26,994 nucleotides of DNA from Phytophthora quininea (lineage: Eukaryota; Oomycota; Peronosporomycetes; Peronosporales; Peronosporaceae), in the NCBI GenBank assembly GCA_011947345.1, contig JAAVTG010000194.1, positions 1-26,994 of the forward strand, given 5' to 3'. Position 1 is the first letter of the stretch. The number at the start of each line of letters is the position of its first letter. The notes under the pieces were generated by a model. That model was not told the DNA's origin, did no database searches, and worked only from the letters and a program-made list of their open reading frames with translations. The translations under genes were made by a program, and so were the position numbers. Positions 16,746 through 26,994 of the stretch are shown piece by piece.

Positions 16746-18556
16746 TTAAAAGAAGCTCGTCTCCTGCTGCATGAGCTCTTTAGAGGAGGCGATGTAGGCT
16801 TTGGAAAACTCCCTGGCGTGTGGTACCGACGCTCGAATAGAGATGCGGTTGCCGTTGCGCGCCTCGCACTCGGCCGTCGCGAGATCATGCAGCAGCTTGG
16901 CCATCTCCAGGGTTTGCTCCGCGGTTTCAAGCAGCTCAGGGTCGCTGGGTTTGTTCAAGACAAGGCCCACGACCTTGCCCCCATTCATAATGCCGCCATT
17001 GCGAGTCATTTGCTCCTTAAAGGGGCTGCCCGGGAATGTCTTGGATGCTGCGTCGGCAGCGGCGTCTGCAAACGGCGGCGGCGTAAAGTACCCGGTCGGC
17101 GACGGATCCTTGACGGAGCTGTCGCTAGGACTCACGTACATGGTGCAGAGCAGACGATCGAAGCGGAAGGGCTCTGCACACATGTATTCTTCCAGCGTAC
17201 CCGAAGGGATCACGACGGCAGACTTGCCAGAGAGCTGTCCATTCACGAAACGTTGGTCAGGCAAGTTGAGCTGCAACGTGAAAGCCTTCGTACCTGCGGG
17301 ATGAGTTGCATGTCCATAATCACCAGGTCGGCCAGCTCGCAAACGTATTGGGGCAGCAAACGTCGATGGTAGGCCTTGTCCATGAATCGCAGGACGGGAC
17401 TCCGAGCGAGGAAGAAAGCGACCACCCCATGCAGCACCGACTTCAAATCTTTCGTCTCCAAAAACTCTTTCTCCCGGATGCCCACCGCATCCAGCACGGA
17501 GGCAAACAGTTCAGGCGACACCATTCCGCTGGGCAGACCGTCGTCTTCGTCGCGAACGATAGGGCGGGGATTCAGAATGGCGGAGAGAGGAACTTTCGTC
17601 GTTTGAGGCGTCCGAGACGCTGCTTGCTGGCTGTTCCTCTTGCCGGGGCTGTTTGCCGACTTCACGGGCGACAAGTTGCTCTTGTTGGTGAGACTTCTGC
17701 AGCCGTAGGGAATGGGACCAACCGCCGGCGCTAGACTTGGACGTGGGGGCGAGCGGTTGAATCGAATGTCGATCTGTCCCGACGACTGCGGCCGCAGGTG
17801 TGGTTGCTGCCGTTCCGGAAGCTGGTACTGATATTGCTGGTCATTAGCGCTACATCGCGCTGTGGAGCACTCCGAGACATCGCTGTCCGACGATTCCGCG
17901 TCGGTCGGTCCGATCATCCTTTTCTTGTGAGTGCAGATCTGGTTCCGGCTCGTCATCAAGTGCTTCTTCATGCGTTCGCACGTGCTCTCAATCAACGCAG
18001 TGGACGCCCTGAGCTGGTTCGACAGGTCCTGAATGTCCGCCTTGATTCGACCTCGGTCGTCGGTGTTCGCGACGCCGACGATGCGCACCTGTTTGTCGAC
18101 GAGCATTGCAAACCCGAGAATGGCGTCGTGGAGCCGTCTCACCGATCTCTCAATGAGACCAACCTCATCTCGGGAGATATCGGCGAGGTGTAGCGCCTCT
18201 AGCAGTACGGTGTTGACGCGACGGTCCTGCGCAGGTGAGAACTTCTTGAGCAGCGGAGATCGTGGAGAGGACGAGCCTGCGCCACCCACCGATAAGGCTC
18301 GTGGGGACTTTCGAGGAGTGACTGGCTGTTCGTCTTCGAATCGAACGGATCTTGATGAAATGACCGGTGGCGGTGGTTCTGACAGTTGCCGGAGTAGCTG
18401 CACGTCGTCGCTTGCTGCTCGCTCCTCGGCGTCCGACACGGTGCTGCGGGCCGTTTGGAGTCCTTCGCTGTCGCTGCCGACGGAGCCCAACAGCTCGGTG
18501 GTGATGAACTCGTCGTAGCCGTCGGGGATCGGCGTGCTGAAGTGCACGTTGGGCAT
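16746..18556 (-). CDS. Conserved-looking hypothetical protein, ~603 residues
   Basis: It starts MPNVHFSTPIPDGYDEF at 18556. The first ~130 residues are acidic then Ser/Pro/Arg-rich (SSPRSPLLKKFSP). Residues ~120-220 look helical, possibly coiled coil (LIERSVRRLHDAILGF, ADIQDLSNQLRAS, STCERMKKHL). A long disordered Ser/Gln/Pro segment follows. The C-terminal ~250 residues look globular (SPELFASVLDAVGIREKEF, AYHRRLLPQYVCELADLV, VVIPSGTLEEYM). I know no family with this layout. The frame breaks at 17298-17300 (GGG on plus); one extra base gives LIPAGTKAFTLQL and a continuous protein to TAA at 16746-16748. A frame without ATG continues upstream of 18556 (ALADSYKRSLAV) and would join after one base is added, so an upstream exon is possible. 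Confidence 0.65.
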
Positions 18557-19024
18557 TCTTGCACCGGTGTGCCGTGGACAGCGAGCGATCTCTTGTAGCT
18601 GTCAGCCAAAGCGGCCACTACACCCGCGCGACAAGCACCACTGACCTCATCGTCTAACCCGTATAATTAGCTTGCACTGAGTCACACCCTTGGCTGAGCC
18701 GTGCTCAGAGCGAATCGGTTGGCCTTAGCGTGGAGCGGAGCGGAGCTGTAGCGACGTGGTTGCCGTCGTCGGCTCAACGATGGACGATCGCCACGTAGTG
18801 GGCTCCGCCACCGAAATCGCCTGAAACCGGTGTGTTACCTTCTGTTCTGCCATACTAATATTCATATTACCTCGGCGAAGAGTGCAATATACTGCACTAC
18901 TATGTTATAACACGCTCACAATACATAGAAACAACCCGTATAAACTCGTCACCTACCACTTTACTGCGTCGAAATCGCTGAATCGACGTTGCGCTCACTC
19001 TGCATTTCCCTCACGCGCTATACG
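18557..19024. other. Divergent promoter region between hypothetical gene and myosin
   Basis: About 470 bp without a gene. The myosin core promoter lies at its right end. The middle (18840-18960) is AT-rich, unlike the surrounding G/C-rich coding DNA. I found no clear initiator for the minus-strand gene. Confidence 0.5.
18993..19010 (+). promoter_or_regulatory. INR+FPR core promoter of the myosin gene
   Basis: GCTCACTCTGCATTTCC contains TCACTCT, an exact YCAYTYY initiator, followed at once by CATTTCC, an exact MWTTTNC flanking promoter region motif. Transcription would start near 18997, about 28 nt before the ATG at 19025, giving the very short leader usual in oomycetes. This is the best promoter match in the window. 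Confidence 0.75.
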
Positions 19025-22000
19025 ATGGAGGGCATCCGCGTCTACGTACCGGACGACAAGCTCGTGTGGGTGCCAGCAACCGTGCTGTCGGTGGAGGATG
19101 ACGGCCAGCGCTTCCGCGTGCGCCTGGAGCCGCTGCCGGGCGCCCCTGCGAGCGACGAGCCGGCGCCGGAGCGCACAATAGACCTGCGCGAGGACGGCAT
19201 GCCGGACTCACTGCCGCTGCAGAACACGCCAGCGGAGGGGGACGAGGCTCCACAGGGCAAGACCAAGAACGAAAACAAGAGTGTGGGCGCCGAGGACATG
19301 TGCGAGCTGGGCCACCTGCACGAGCCCGCCATCGTCTACAACGTGCGCGAGCGCTTCCTGGCCCGAGAGCCCTACACGTACACAGGCAAGATCGTTGTGG
19401 CCGTGAACCCGTACCAGTGGATTAAACAGCTCTACGCCGAGGAGCTGCGGGATCTCTACACCCAGCGGCCCTGGGACGAGATGCCGCCCCACGTGTACGC
19501 CACCAGCGCCGAAGCTTTCCACCACATGAAGCAACATCGCACGCCGCAGAGCATCCTCGTGAGTGGTGAGAGCGGAGCGGGGAAGACCGAGACGGTTAAG
19601 ATCATGATGGAGCACCTGGCCAGTATCTCCATGGGCATCGCCAAGAGACTGCACCCAGCGGAGAGCGGGGAGACGATTGTGGTGGAGAAGGTTCTCAAGA
19701 GCAACCCCTGTTGGAAGCCTTCGGTAATGCTAAGACCATCCGGAACGACAACTCCAGTCGCTTCGGTAAGTTCACGCAGCTGCAGTTTGACTCTGAGTAC
19801 TGTCTGGTGGGCGCAGAATGTCGCCACTACCTGCTAGAGAAGTCTCGCGTGGTGGCGCAGGCTGCGGGGGAACGCAACTACCACATTTTCTACCAGCTTG
19901 TAAGTGCCAAGGAGGATGCGTTCGGCTTCAATTCAGACACGTCGGCGAAGGAGTTCCGGTATCTTCAGGACGAACAGCTCACACTGGACGGCAAATCGGA
20001 TCTCGAGCGCTACCAAGTGACTCGCGACGCGTTGACTACCATTGGGCTCAGTGACAAGGAGCAGAGCGACCTTTTCAGCGCGCTGTGCGGTATCTTGCGG
20101 CTCGGTCAGCTGGACTTCGTGCCGCTGGAGTCAAACAAGGACGATGCCAGTCAGGCTGTTGCTTCCTTGTCGATGGGATCCGGAGCGGCCACTGCAGCTC
20201 AGATTGAAGAGCAGAAGAACGAAATCGAACAGTGTGCCAAGTTGCTCGGTGTGGGGGTGACTACATTGAGCAAACAGCTGTGTAGTCGCACGGTCAAGGC
20301 CAGACAAGAAGTGTATTGCGTGCCGTTGTCGGCCATGCATGCTGGCAACAACCGCGATGCGCTAGCGAAGGAAATCTATGCGCGAGTATTTGGCTACTTA
20401 GTGAGCCGAGTGAACTACAGCATCTCGAACTCGGCAGATAGAGATCCGTCCACGCCGTCTTACTTGCACATCGACCTGCTCGACATCTTTGGTTTCGAGT
20501 CGTTCAAGCATAACAGCTTCGAGCAGTTTTGTATCAACTTTGCGAACGAAAAGCTGCAACAGAAGTTTACGATGGACGTGTTCAAGACGGTGCAGGAGGA
20601 GTACCAGCAAGAGGGCGTTGCTTGGGAGTTTGTGCAATATCGCGACAACCAGGACATGCTGGATCTGCTGGAGAACTCGATGGGAGTGATGTCGCTGCTT
20701 AACGAAGAGTGCGTGCGTCCTATGGGCAGTGACCTGTCGTTTGTGTCGAAGCTCGTGTCTCTACGAGAGTCGCACCCGCGTCTTGAGCGTGCGCGACTCA
20801 GCCAAATGCATTTCCTGCTGCATCACTACGCAGGAGCTGTGACATACGACGCTGAGGGGTTTGTCGAAAAGAACAAGGACTCGCTCCAGACCGACTTGCT
20901 GGAGCTGCTCAACACGAGCTCGAACGATCTATTGTCCATGGTGTTCAGTGATGACAACACGGCCTTCATGACAGATGCGGATCTGGCAGTTCGTGCCGCG
21001 ACGATGATGGAGAACGGCCGCCGCAGTACAATTAGCCGAAAGACCTCGACATTCATGCAAGAAACAGTGAGCTACAAGTTCAAGGCGCAATTGTCGCTGC
21101 TGATGAGCGACATCTCCAGTACCGAAGTGCACTATGTGCGTTGTATCAAGCCCAATTCAGAAAAGAGTCCGGCCACGTACGAGATCGAAGCAGTGGTCAA
21201 CCAACTCCGTTGTGCTGGCGTTGTCGAGGCCATTCGAATTACACGTGCAGCGTTCCCCAACAAAATGGCCCACGAAAAGTTCTTACGCCGATTCGTGTTC
21301 ATGAGGGGAAAGAAGGAGGCAACGTCGCCATCTACGACTGTTATCGAAGCATGCGAACAGCTTGCTAAAGAGCTGCTGCATGGAGACGACTTTGATCGGT
21401 CTCAACAAGGAAGTGAGCACTCCAGAACACCCACTTTTGTGGTTGGCAAAAGTTTAATCTACTTTGGTAAGGACGTCTTGGAGTTCCTGGAACATCGCCG
21501 CACGACGTTTGTGCATGGCCGAGCTATTGTGATTCAACACGCTGCTCGGAGATGGATGGCAAAGAGACGGATTAAACAAGTCCGCGTCATGATCAGCAAA
21601 CTTCAAGCGATTCACCGGCGTCGGATGCAACGACAGGCATATCTGGAGAAGCGTAGGAAGTGTATCATTGTGCAGAGTGTGTGGCGTGGTGTTCGCTCGC
21701 GACACAGAGTTTATCTCATGATGAAGGAGAAGAGTGCGATCAAGGTCCAAGCTGCATATCGCAAGCATCTCTCGGAAAAGAAGTTTGCTCGCTTCCGAAG
21801 CGCTGTCATCAAGATCCAATCGACAATTAAAATGAGGAAGCAAGTAGACAAGTATCACCATCTATTGTCCGAGCGAAAAGAGCAGGACGCGATGGAAACG
21901 GAAGTGCAGTTGCTAAAGAACCGTCTTGAGGATGAAAAGCGGACTCGATTGGAGATTGAGGCTGAGAACTCCACTCTGCAGCAGGAGCTCAACCAGGTTC

Positions 22001-23026
22001 GGAATTCCTCCGTCCCCAGCGCTGGAAGCAGCATCCATGAGCACGAGCCACCGCCCTCCTATGGTCGGAACAGTTTGCGCTTGAGCAGGATAGAACGCGA
22101 GTCGATGGACGACGGGAAGCTACTGGACGACTCGGAGCGCATGATCGACTATCTGCGTAAAGAGGTGACTAAGGGGCGCGAGCTGATCCAAATGTTGTCC
22201 CAAGAGAACGAGAATCTCAAGTCCGAGAACAAGAAGATCAAGGATGCATACACGGCAGCAGGGGCTTCTTTTGCTGCGCTGAATCAGCACAACAAGCAGC
22301 AGTCGAAGGCCAACCTGCGCTTGATGAGTACTCACGCAGCTCTGATCAAGTCTCAGGAAGAGAAAATGAAAAAGTATAAGAAGCAGGTGGCGGAACTCAA
22401 AGAGGACTTGCGGATGCAGCGCTCAGTGTACTCGGCCGAACTCAAGGCACGTGTACACCAACAGGATGTTTTGGTGGATATCATTAGCCTCGCGGAGTCG
22501 GACGGTGTGTCGGAGGACTTGCTGGAGCGGATGCGAGCGATGGCGGTGGATTCAAAGCCTGCGTACGAGAACGGAAGACGCAGCAGCCAGTACAAATCTC
22601 CGCCGTTGGTCGGTCGGCGTTCATCGTAAGTGGACTCTGGTTGAGTGTTTTGGTGGTGTGTTCATTCTCAGCTAACGTTGTGTCTCTGCGGTGTACAGTG
22701 CTGCCAGTGCAAAGGTTCTTGCTGAAGTCTTGGGCGAGGTCCCTGACCACCGGGAAAACCGCTCGGACACGGTCGGGTCAATGGGACTTGTCCCCGTCTC
22801 GGTGGCTGTCAACGCAAACCCGACTCGCACCGAACGCCGCGCGACGTTGGACACCATTATGAACAATCCGATGCCTCGTGGACCCTCCCCCGCTGCGGAA
22901 GGCATGAGCCCTCCCGAAGGAATTCGGCGCGATAGTCTGAACCGCAATAGTCTGTACGGGGAAGATGGCCACCGCAAGTCTCGCATCGGCGGCATGTTCA
23001 AGAAAATGTTCAAGAAGGACGAGTAA
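19025..23026 (+). CDS. Unconventional myosin heavy chain with IQ motifs and coiled coil
   Basis: About 1309 residues. The N-terminal SH3-like part (VWVPATVLSV) precedes the motor. Motor motifs in order: P-loop GESGAGKT (residues ~181-188), switch I NDNSSRFGKF, switch II DIFGFESF, an actin-binding region and VRCIKPN. The neck has about five IQ-like repeats (AIVIQHAARRWMAKR, CIIVQSVWRGVRSR, AIKVQAAYRKHL and weaker ones) that bind calmodulin-like light chains. Coiled coil follows (~21880-22500), then a Ser-rich tail ending in a basic FKKMFKKDE. One intron, 22626-22698 (73 nt, GTAAGT...TACAG), splices past a TAA at 22627-22629. One base is missing in the C run 19705-19708; restoring it gives NPLLEAFGNAKT, a universally conserved myosin segment. 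It is an actin-based motor; the class is not assigned, and the layout is class V/XI-like without an obvious DIL domain. The ATG at 19025 lies ~28 nt after the initiator. Confidence 0.93.
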
Positions 23027-23191
23027 GGTCTCAGGAGTGTGAATAGCAGTAGGAAAGCCAGCAGATGAAGCAAAGTCGGTGTGGATTTACGTGTGAGCTG
23101 CTCGCCTGCATTTCCTTCTTGTGTTGGTGAATTCGTGCAGCGTTGCGATCTGACAGAGACCGGCCAAGTGTCCAAGAAACTTCGTGAAGAA

Positions 23192-23463
23192 ATGCCAGTG
23201 ATCGTCGGCGGGTGGGCTGCGAGCACCGTGACCCCGAGGCCCGCGCAGTCCTGGACCGTGCGCTGGCCGACAGCGACCTGACTGTGACTGGTGTCGTGTC
23301 CGTACGCACTCAGACGGTGGCCGGCACCAACTACGAGTTTGAGGTCGAAGGATCCAGCGACTCGCACGACGGGGCCAGTCGCTTCTTGGTGAAGGTGTTC
23401 GATCAGCCCTGGACCAACACCACGCAGCTCAAAGCGATCGAGGAGGCCCCAGCCCAGCAGTAA
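23192..23463 (+). CDS. Cystatin-like cysteine protease inhibitor, no signal peptide
   Basis: A ~90-residue protein with the three contact elements of cystatins: an N-terminal glycine pair (VIVGGW), the central QxVxG loop seen as QTVAGTNYEF, and a second hairpin loop with Pro-Trp (FDQPWTN). Cystatins block papain-like (C1) proteases by wedging these loops into the active site. The frame breaks in the G run 23214-23216; one extra G joins the start to the core. The first ATG (23192) sits directly before the GG segment, leaving no room for a signal peptide, so as written it is cytosolic like stefins, unlike the secreted EPIC cystatins of Phytophthora. An upstream exon with a leader cannot be excluded. 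It stops only 21 bp before the start of the ankyrin/U-box gene. Confidence 0.75.
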
Positions 23464-23484
23464 ACAGACTCAGCCTACCGACTA

Positions 23485-25258
23485 ATGAAGGCCTTTGGTG
23501 GCGAATTCTTTTGCTCGAACGGTCGGATCCAGTGGACCGACGCCTGCCGCATTTGGCGAGAAGGCCTCCTTGTCTAGCTACCTTTGCTGTTGTGAAGGAT
23601 GGGGGCGCGGCGTCGACACAGGCGTCCTTCGAGCAGATGCTCGCGTGCACCATGATCCTCGGGGACGCCATGGTGCAGGGCTTGGATCCTCGTTTCGTGC
23701 GCTTTCCCGATCTCTATCGACTGTACGACTTCCACATAGGCCCCAAGAACCCTCGCGACCAAGCTCGCGGCTTTAACGGCGGCAACATGGTGCTCATCGT
23801 GCACTCGCCAGACTCGGACGGCAAGTTCCAGCAGTTGATGCTCGAGAACGGAGAAACTATCAACCCGTCCGCAGATAAGAGCACAAGTGCGGACGCGACT
23901 AAACCGCCCGATGAGCTGCCCGTAGAGAACCATCTCGTGGTGTACGTGGGCAACGACAAGATCGTGCTGGACAGGGCGACGCTGCATCAGCCCAACAACG
24001 ACGGATGGACGCCACTGCACGCTGCTTGCCACATGCTAACCGCACAAGAAGCCGGGATCGCGATCCTGAAAGTGCTGGTCGAGCGCATGGCGGATCTCAA
24101 TCTCTCGACACGTCGCGGCCCTGGGTCGTTCTCGTGTGGCTGGACAGCGCTGCACATTGCATGTGCGTACGGTTTGGAGGCGTTGGCGATCAAGCTTATT
24201 CGCGCGGGAGCCAACGTCAATACCGTCAATACGGTGGGCTGGACGCCACTATACGACACATGCCACCGCGGCTACGTGACCATTGCGCAGGAACTGCTGC
24301 GGGCCGGCGCCAAACACGATGTGATTTGCCCCGAATTTGCGCTGTGCCCATTCCCGGGGCAGTTCCCGTTGGCAGAAGCTGCACGTCAAGGCCACGGGCC
24401 GACCGTCAAAATGTTACTCGAGTGGGGTGTCAACAAGAACGCGACCAATAAACTCGGCTGGACGGCACTCCACGAGGCGGCCTATCACTCGCGACTGCAA
24501 GTTGTGAAGATGCTGGTCGTGTATGGCGTCGATGTGTTGCTCAAGACGGACCGCGGCTCAATCGCGAAGGATCTCACTATCCACAGCGAGATCCGTACTA
24601 TGCTGGACGACATTGCTTCTCATCTACCGGCACCTTCGTCTTCTTCAAAGGCAGCAATTGAGACTGCAGCTCCAGCCCCATCGCCACCAAAGGGCGAGGA
24701 CAAGCCAACTCCAAGTAAGACAACGCCTTTGTCTCGCAAGGAAGAGTATGAATTACTTGGGGATTTGCCAAGTCTGAACGCGATAACGATTCAGCATCCG
24801 CCGAAGGTGACAGCAATGAAGTAGAAGAGGACAGCGAAGTGCCGACACCTGCCGCAGACTCACCGCAAAAGGGCAAGGAGAAACACAAAAGAAAGCATCG
24901 AGATCCCACCAAGAAGAAGAAGAAAGCGGGGTCGCGAGATATCCCTTCGGAGTTCAAGTGCGCAGTGTCGCTCAAGTTACTGAAAGATCCGCTGCGGTCG
25001 CCTTTCGGACAAGTGTTCGAGCGTCAGGTCATCGAGGCGTGGTTCCGCGACTTTGGCAATCGCTGCCCATTAACTGGCGAGCCGCTGGCGCTTCAACAGC
25101 TTGTGAGCGACGACAAACTCCGCGAGGAGATTCGTGAGTGGAAGCACGGGCCGAAAAAGACTGTGGCTTCTTCTGCCGATGCTGATGCGAAGGACACCAA
25201 CGAGGCAGTCGGTGCCAAGGAGGTCGCTGCGGCAGGAGATGACGAGTATGATTTCTAG
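23485..25258 (+). CDS. Ankyrin-repeat and U-box protein (probable E3 ubiquitin ligase)
   Basis: About 591 residues. The N-terminal ~150 residues have no clear domain. Five ankyrin repeats follow (~24000-24560): DGWTPLHAACHM, CGWTALHIACAYG, VGWTPLYDTCHRG, a divergent FPLAEAARQGH, and LGWTALHEAAYH. A Pro/Ser/Lys linker leads to a C-terminal U-box (~24940-25140): EFKCAVSLKLLKDPLRSPFGQVFE, with NRCPLTGEPL near its end. U-boxes recruit ubiquitin E2 enzymes, while ankyrin repeats usually bind the substrate. Two single-base losses are inferred, at ~23565-23580 and in the G run 24759-24762; the second otherwise separates the U-box into another frame. The start at 23485 is the first usable ATG but lies only 21 bp after the cystatin stop, so the 5' end is uncertain. 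Stop at 25256-25258. Confidence 0.8.
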
Positions 25259-25433
25259 TGATCTGGCTAAGGTAATGCTGACTGTGAGCTAAAGCCCGTG
25301 TCTAATATGCAACCCCTCTTACACAACAATGCACAGGTTGCGTTGATGGCGAGAGAAATCTATTTGGTTTTCCGACTGGGTACTATACAAGGCGATTACA
25401 GCACCGCCCTCATATCTGTCGCCGTCGACTGCG

Positions 25434-26994
25434 TTACGGCCGCGTGGCTGCGATGTAGAGCGCCCAGGACCGGGAGAGCCCGTCATCCATGGCGACGGTG
25501 CTGAGCTTCTTGAGGGCCAGGTCCTTGTCCACCGTGGCGTAGTTCATGTAGAGCAGCGAGAGCCACGGGTTGTCCAGGTCGTCGTTCTGCACGATGGGCT
25601 CGCGCGACAGGATGTGGCTCCACTCCTGCTGGACGAAGTCTCTCGTGCGCACAACTCGGTGACGGCCGTGGCCGGGATCATCTGGATGCCGTGGATCGCG
25701 TACTTCTCGCCGCTGAACCACGTGGCGTAGTTGACCTTGTTGTCGAAGAGGATGCCCATGACCTTGTTGTCGCGGTAGCGGTCCGGATGGGCGCGGTTGC
25801 CGTCCTCGAGCAGGAAGTAGGTCCGGATGGCGCGCGCGTTGAGCTTGACGAGCAGGCGGCCAAGCGTCTCGAGATGCTTGTCACCCGTGGCCTGGCCCAG
25901 CATGGCCATGCCGTAGTAAGTTCATGTCCTCGGACGCTCTCTCGTCCTTGCCGTCGGCGAACGGCGTGATGCCGTGCGAGTACGAGTGGCCGCGAAACCA
26001 GTCGAGGCTGCGGAACTTGGGGAAGTGCGGGTCTGCGTCCGATGGGTTGGCGACGTCGCGCACGAGGAAGCCGGCCATGCGGTTCATTTCCGACAGCCTC
26101 GACCACGACGGGTCGAGCTTGTTGACGATGGCGGCGGTGACGACCCAGTAGCCGTAGTGGTAGTGGTGGTCGTTGTACATGGTGTTGCCGAAGTCGACGT
26201 TCGGGTCATTCATGGCGAAGCCCTGCGAGCTTACGACGCCGCGGTACACGGTATCGTAGTTGAGCGGGTAGAGCCACAAGTTGTTGAGGAACGGGGTCAG
26301 CACGGTCTCGAGCTTAGAGATGCAGTGCGGGAGCAGCGTGTCGTCATCGCCGACGACGGCCGGGTCGGCAGCCATGAGGCAGAGCGACGCGTACTTCTGC
26401 GCGGCCTTGCCGTTGTAGTAGTAGCTCTGGAACAGCGGCATCTCCCACGTCGAGTTCTTGATGTCGTTCTCCAGCGTCTTCTTCATGTTGTAGGCTTCGA
26501 CGACGCTGGCGTCGGGTTTCCGCGGCGGGTAGAAGTCGATGGGGAAGTCTCTGGTCTCGACCATGCGCCACTCTGGAGGACTCGTCTTGGTGAGCAGGCC
26601 CTGCATGAGCCCGCGCGTGGTGGAGTGCGCGGCCACGCCCTCCGCCTCGATGGCAGTGGATCGGTCGAGCGAGTCGACGTGGTGGACCTGTGCGTAGTGG
26701 AGCATGCCGTTGGCCTCGCAGTCGCCGCTGGTTTGCCACTTGTACGTGTAGGCGTTCTCGTCGTAAGCCTCGACGCGGCCGCCCTCGAGGACGCAGCTGG
26801 CCGCCTTGTCGAAGATGGCTTGCTCCTGCGCCGACGGGTCCGGGATCATGGCGACGCGAGCGGTGCCAGTGAACGGCCTGGCCATCTCGAGTGTGGAGTT
26901 GCCGGCGAAGTGCAGCGAGACGGCGGTGGAGAAGTAGAGCGTCCAGACGGCGTCGTTGTCGAACTCGATCACGAACCGGTTGTTGGTCAGATCT
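25434..26994 (-). CDS. Glycoside hydrolase family 81 endo-beta-1,3-glucanase, 5' truncated
   Basis: The frame is open through the right edge, so the signal peptide and N-terminal beta-sandwich start are outside; ~520 residues are visible. The GH81 core motif YNDHHYHYGYW (~26160-26190) holds the catalytic Asp. It is followed by FRSLDWFRGHSYSHGI and DERASEDMN (~25928-25950), in which the two Glu spaced by four match the catalytic pair of the family. GH81 enzymes cut beta-1,3-glucan, the main oomycete and fungal wall polymer, and are usually secreted for wall remodelling or feeding. Two frame breaks occur: just after SEDMN (~25919; one extra or two missing bases) and near 25652 (one missing base). 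The protein is otherwise continuous to TAA at 25434-25436. Rich G/C third positions match the host genes. Confidence 0.88.

Noticed and set aside
1..26994. CRISPR arrays, rRNA and tRNA genes
   Set aside because: No regularly spaced repeats, no rRNA-like conserved blocks and no convincing cloverleaf were seen.

Overview
The window looks like a compact protist genome, most likely an oomycete of the Phytophthora/Peronosporales type. The reasons are very short GT-AG introns (about 57-110 nt) with CTAAC-like branch sites, G/C-rich third codon positions, closely packed genes on both strands, core promoters resembling the oomycete initiator plus flanking region (INR/FPR), a GH81 beta-1,3-glucanase, a cystatin-like inhibitor, and Ty3, Tc1/mariner and Fanzor mobile DNA. 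The species is inferred from gene content only.

Layout. Positions 1-377 hold the 3' end of a spliceosomal DEAH-box helicase (DHX16/Prp2-like). Positions 507-1409 (minus) encode a PX-domain protein. Positions 2311-4673 (plus) encode a cyclic-nucleotide-regulated AGC kinase (PKG/PKA type). Positions 4745-13110 form a mobile-DNA island. It contains a minus-strand Fanzor (eukaryotic TnpB relative) split in two (4793-4952 and 9158-11271) by a complete-ended Ty3/gypsy chromovirus-like LTR element (4953-9157; 160-bp LTRs; 5-bp target duplication AGCAC). Beside it lies a Tc1/mariner element (11548-13110) with 199-bp inverted repeats of IR/DR type and a TA target duplication. Positions 13673-15033 (minus) carry one spliced and one unspliced gene that I do not recognise. 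Positions 15676-16574 hold a second PX-domain gene paralogous to the first. Positions 16746-18556 (minus) hold an unrecognised ~600-residue protein. Positions 19025-23026 encode an unconventional myosin, 23192-23463 a cystatin-like protein, 23485-25258 an ankyrin-repeat/U-box protein, and 25434-26994 (minus) a GH81 endo-beta-1,3-glucanase running off the window.

A technical point governs the whole annotation. Almost every long gene is broken by reading-frame shifts, and most of these equal loss of one base, usually in a short homopolymer of G, C, T or A. This fits assembly undercalling better than genuine decay. I therefore annotate the genes across these breaks and reserve 'pseudogene' for the Fanzor, which has in-frame stop substitutions and a physical insertion.

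The host genes do not form an obvious pathway. They are housekeeping and signalling or cytoskeletal genes (splicing helicase, kinase, PX proteins, myosin, U-box protein), with a glucanase and a protease-inhibitor-like gene. The most interesting part is the nested Fanzor/LTR/Tc1 island.
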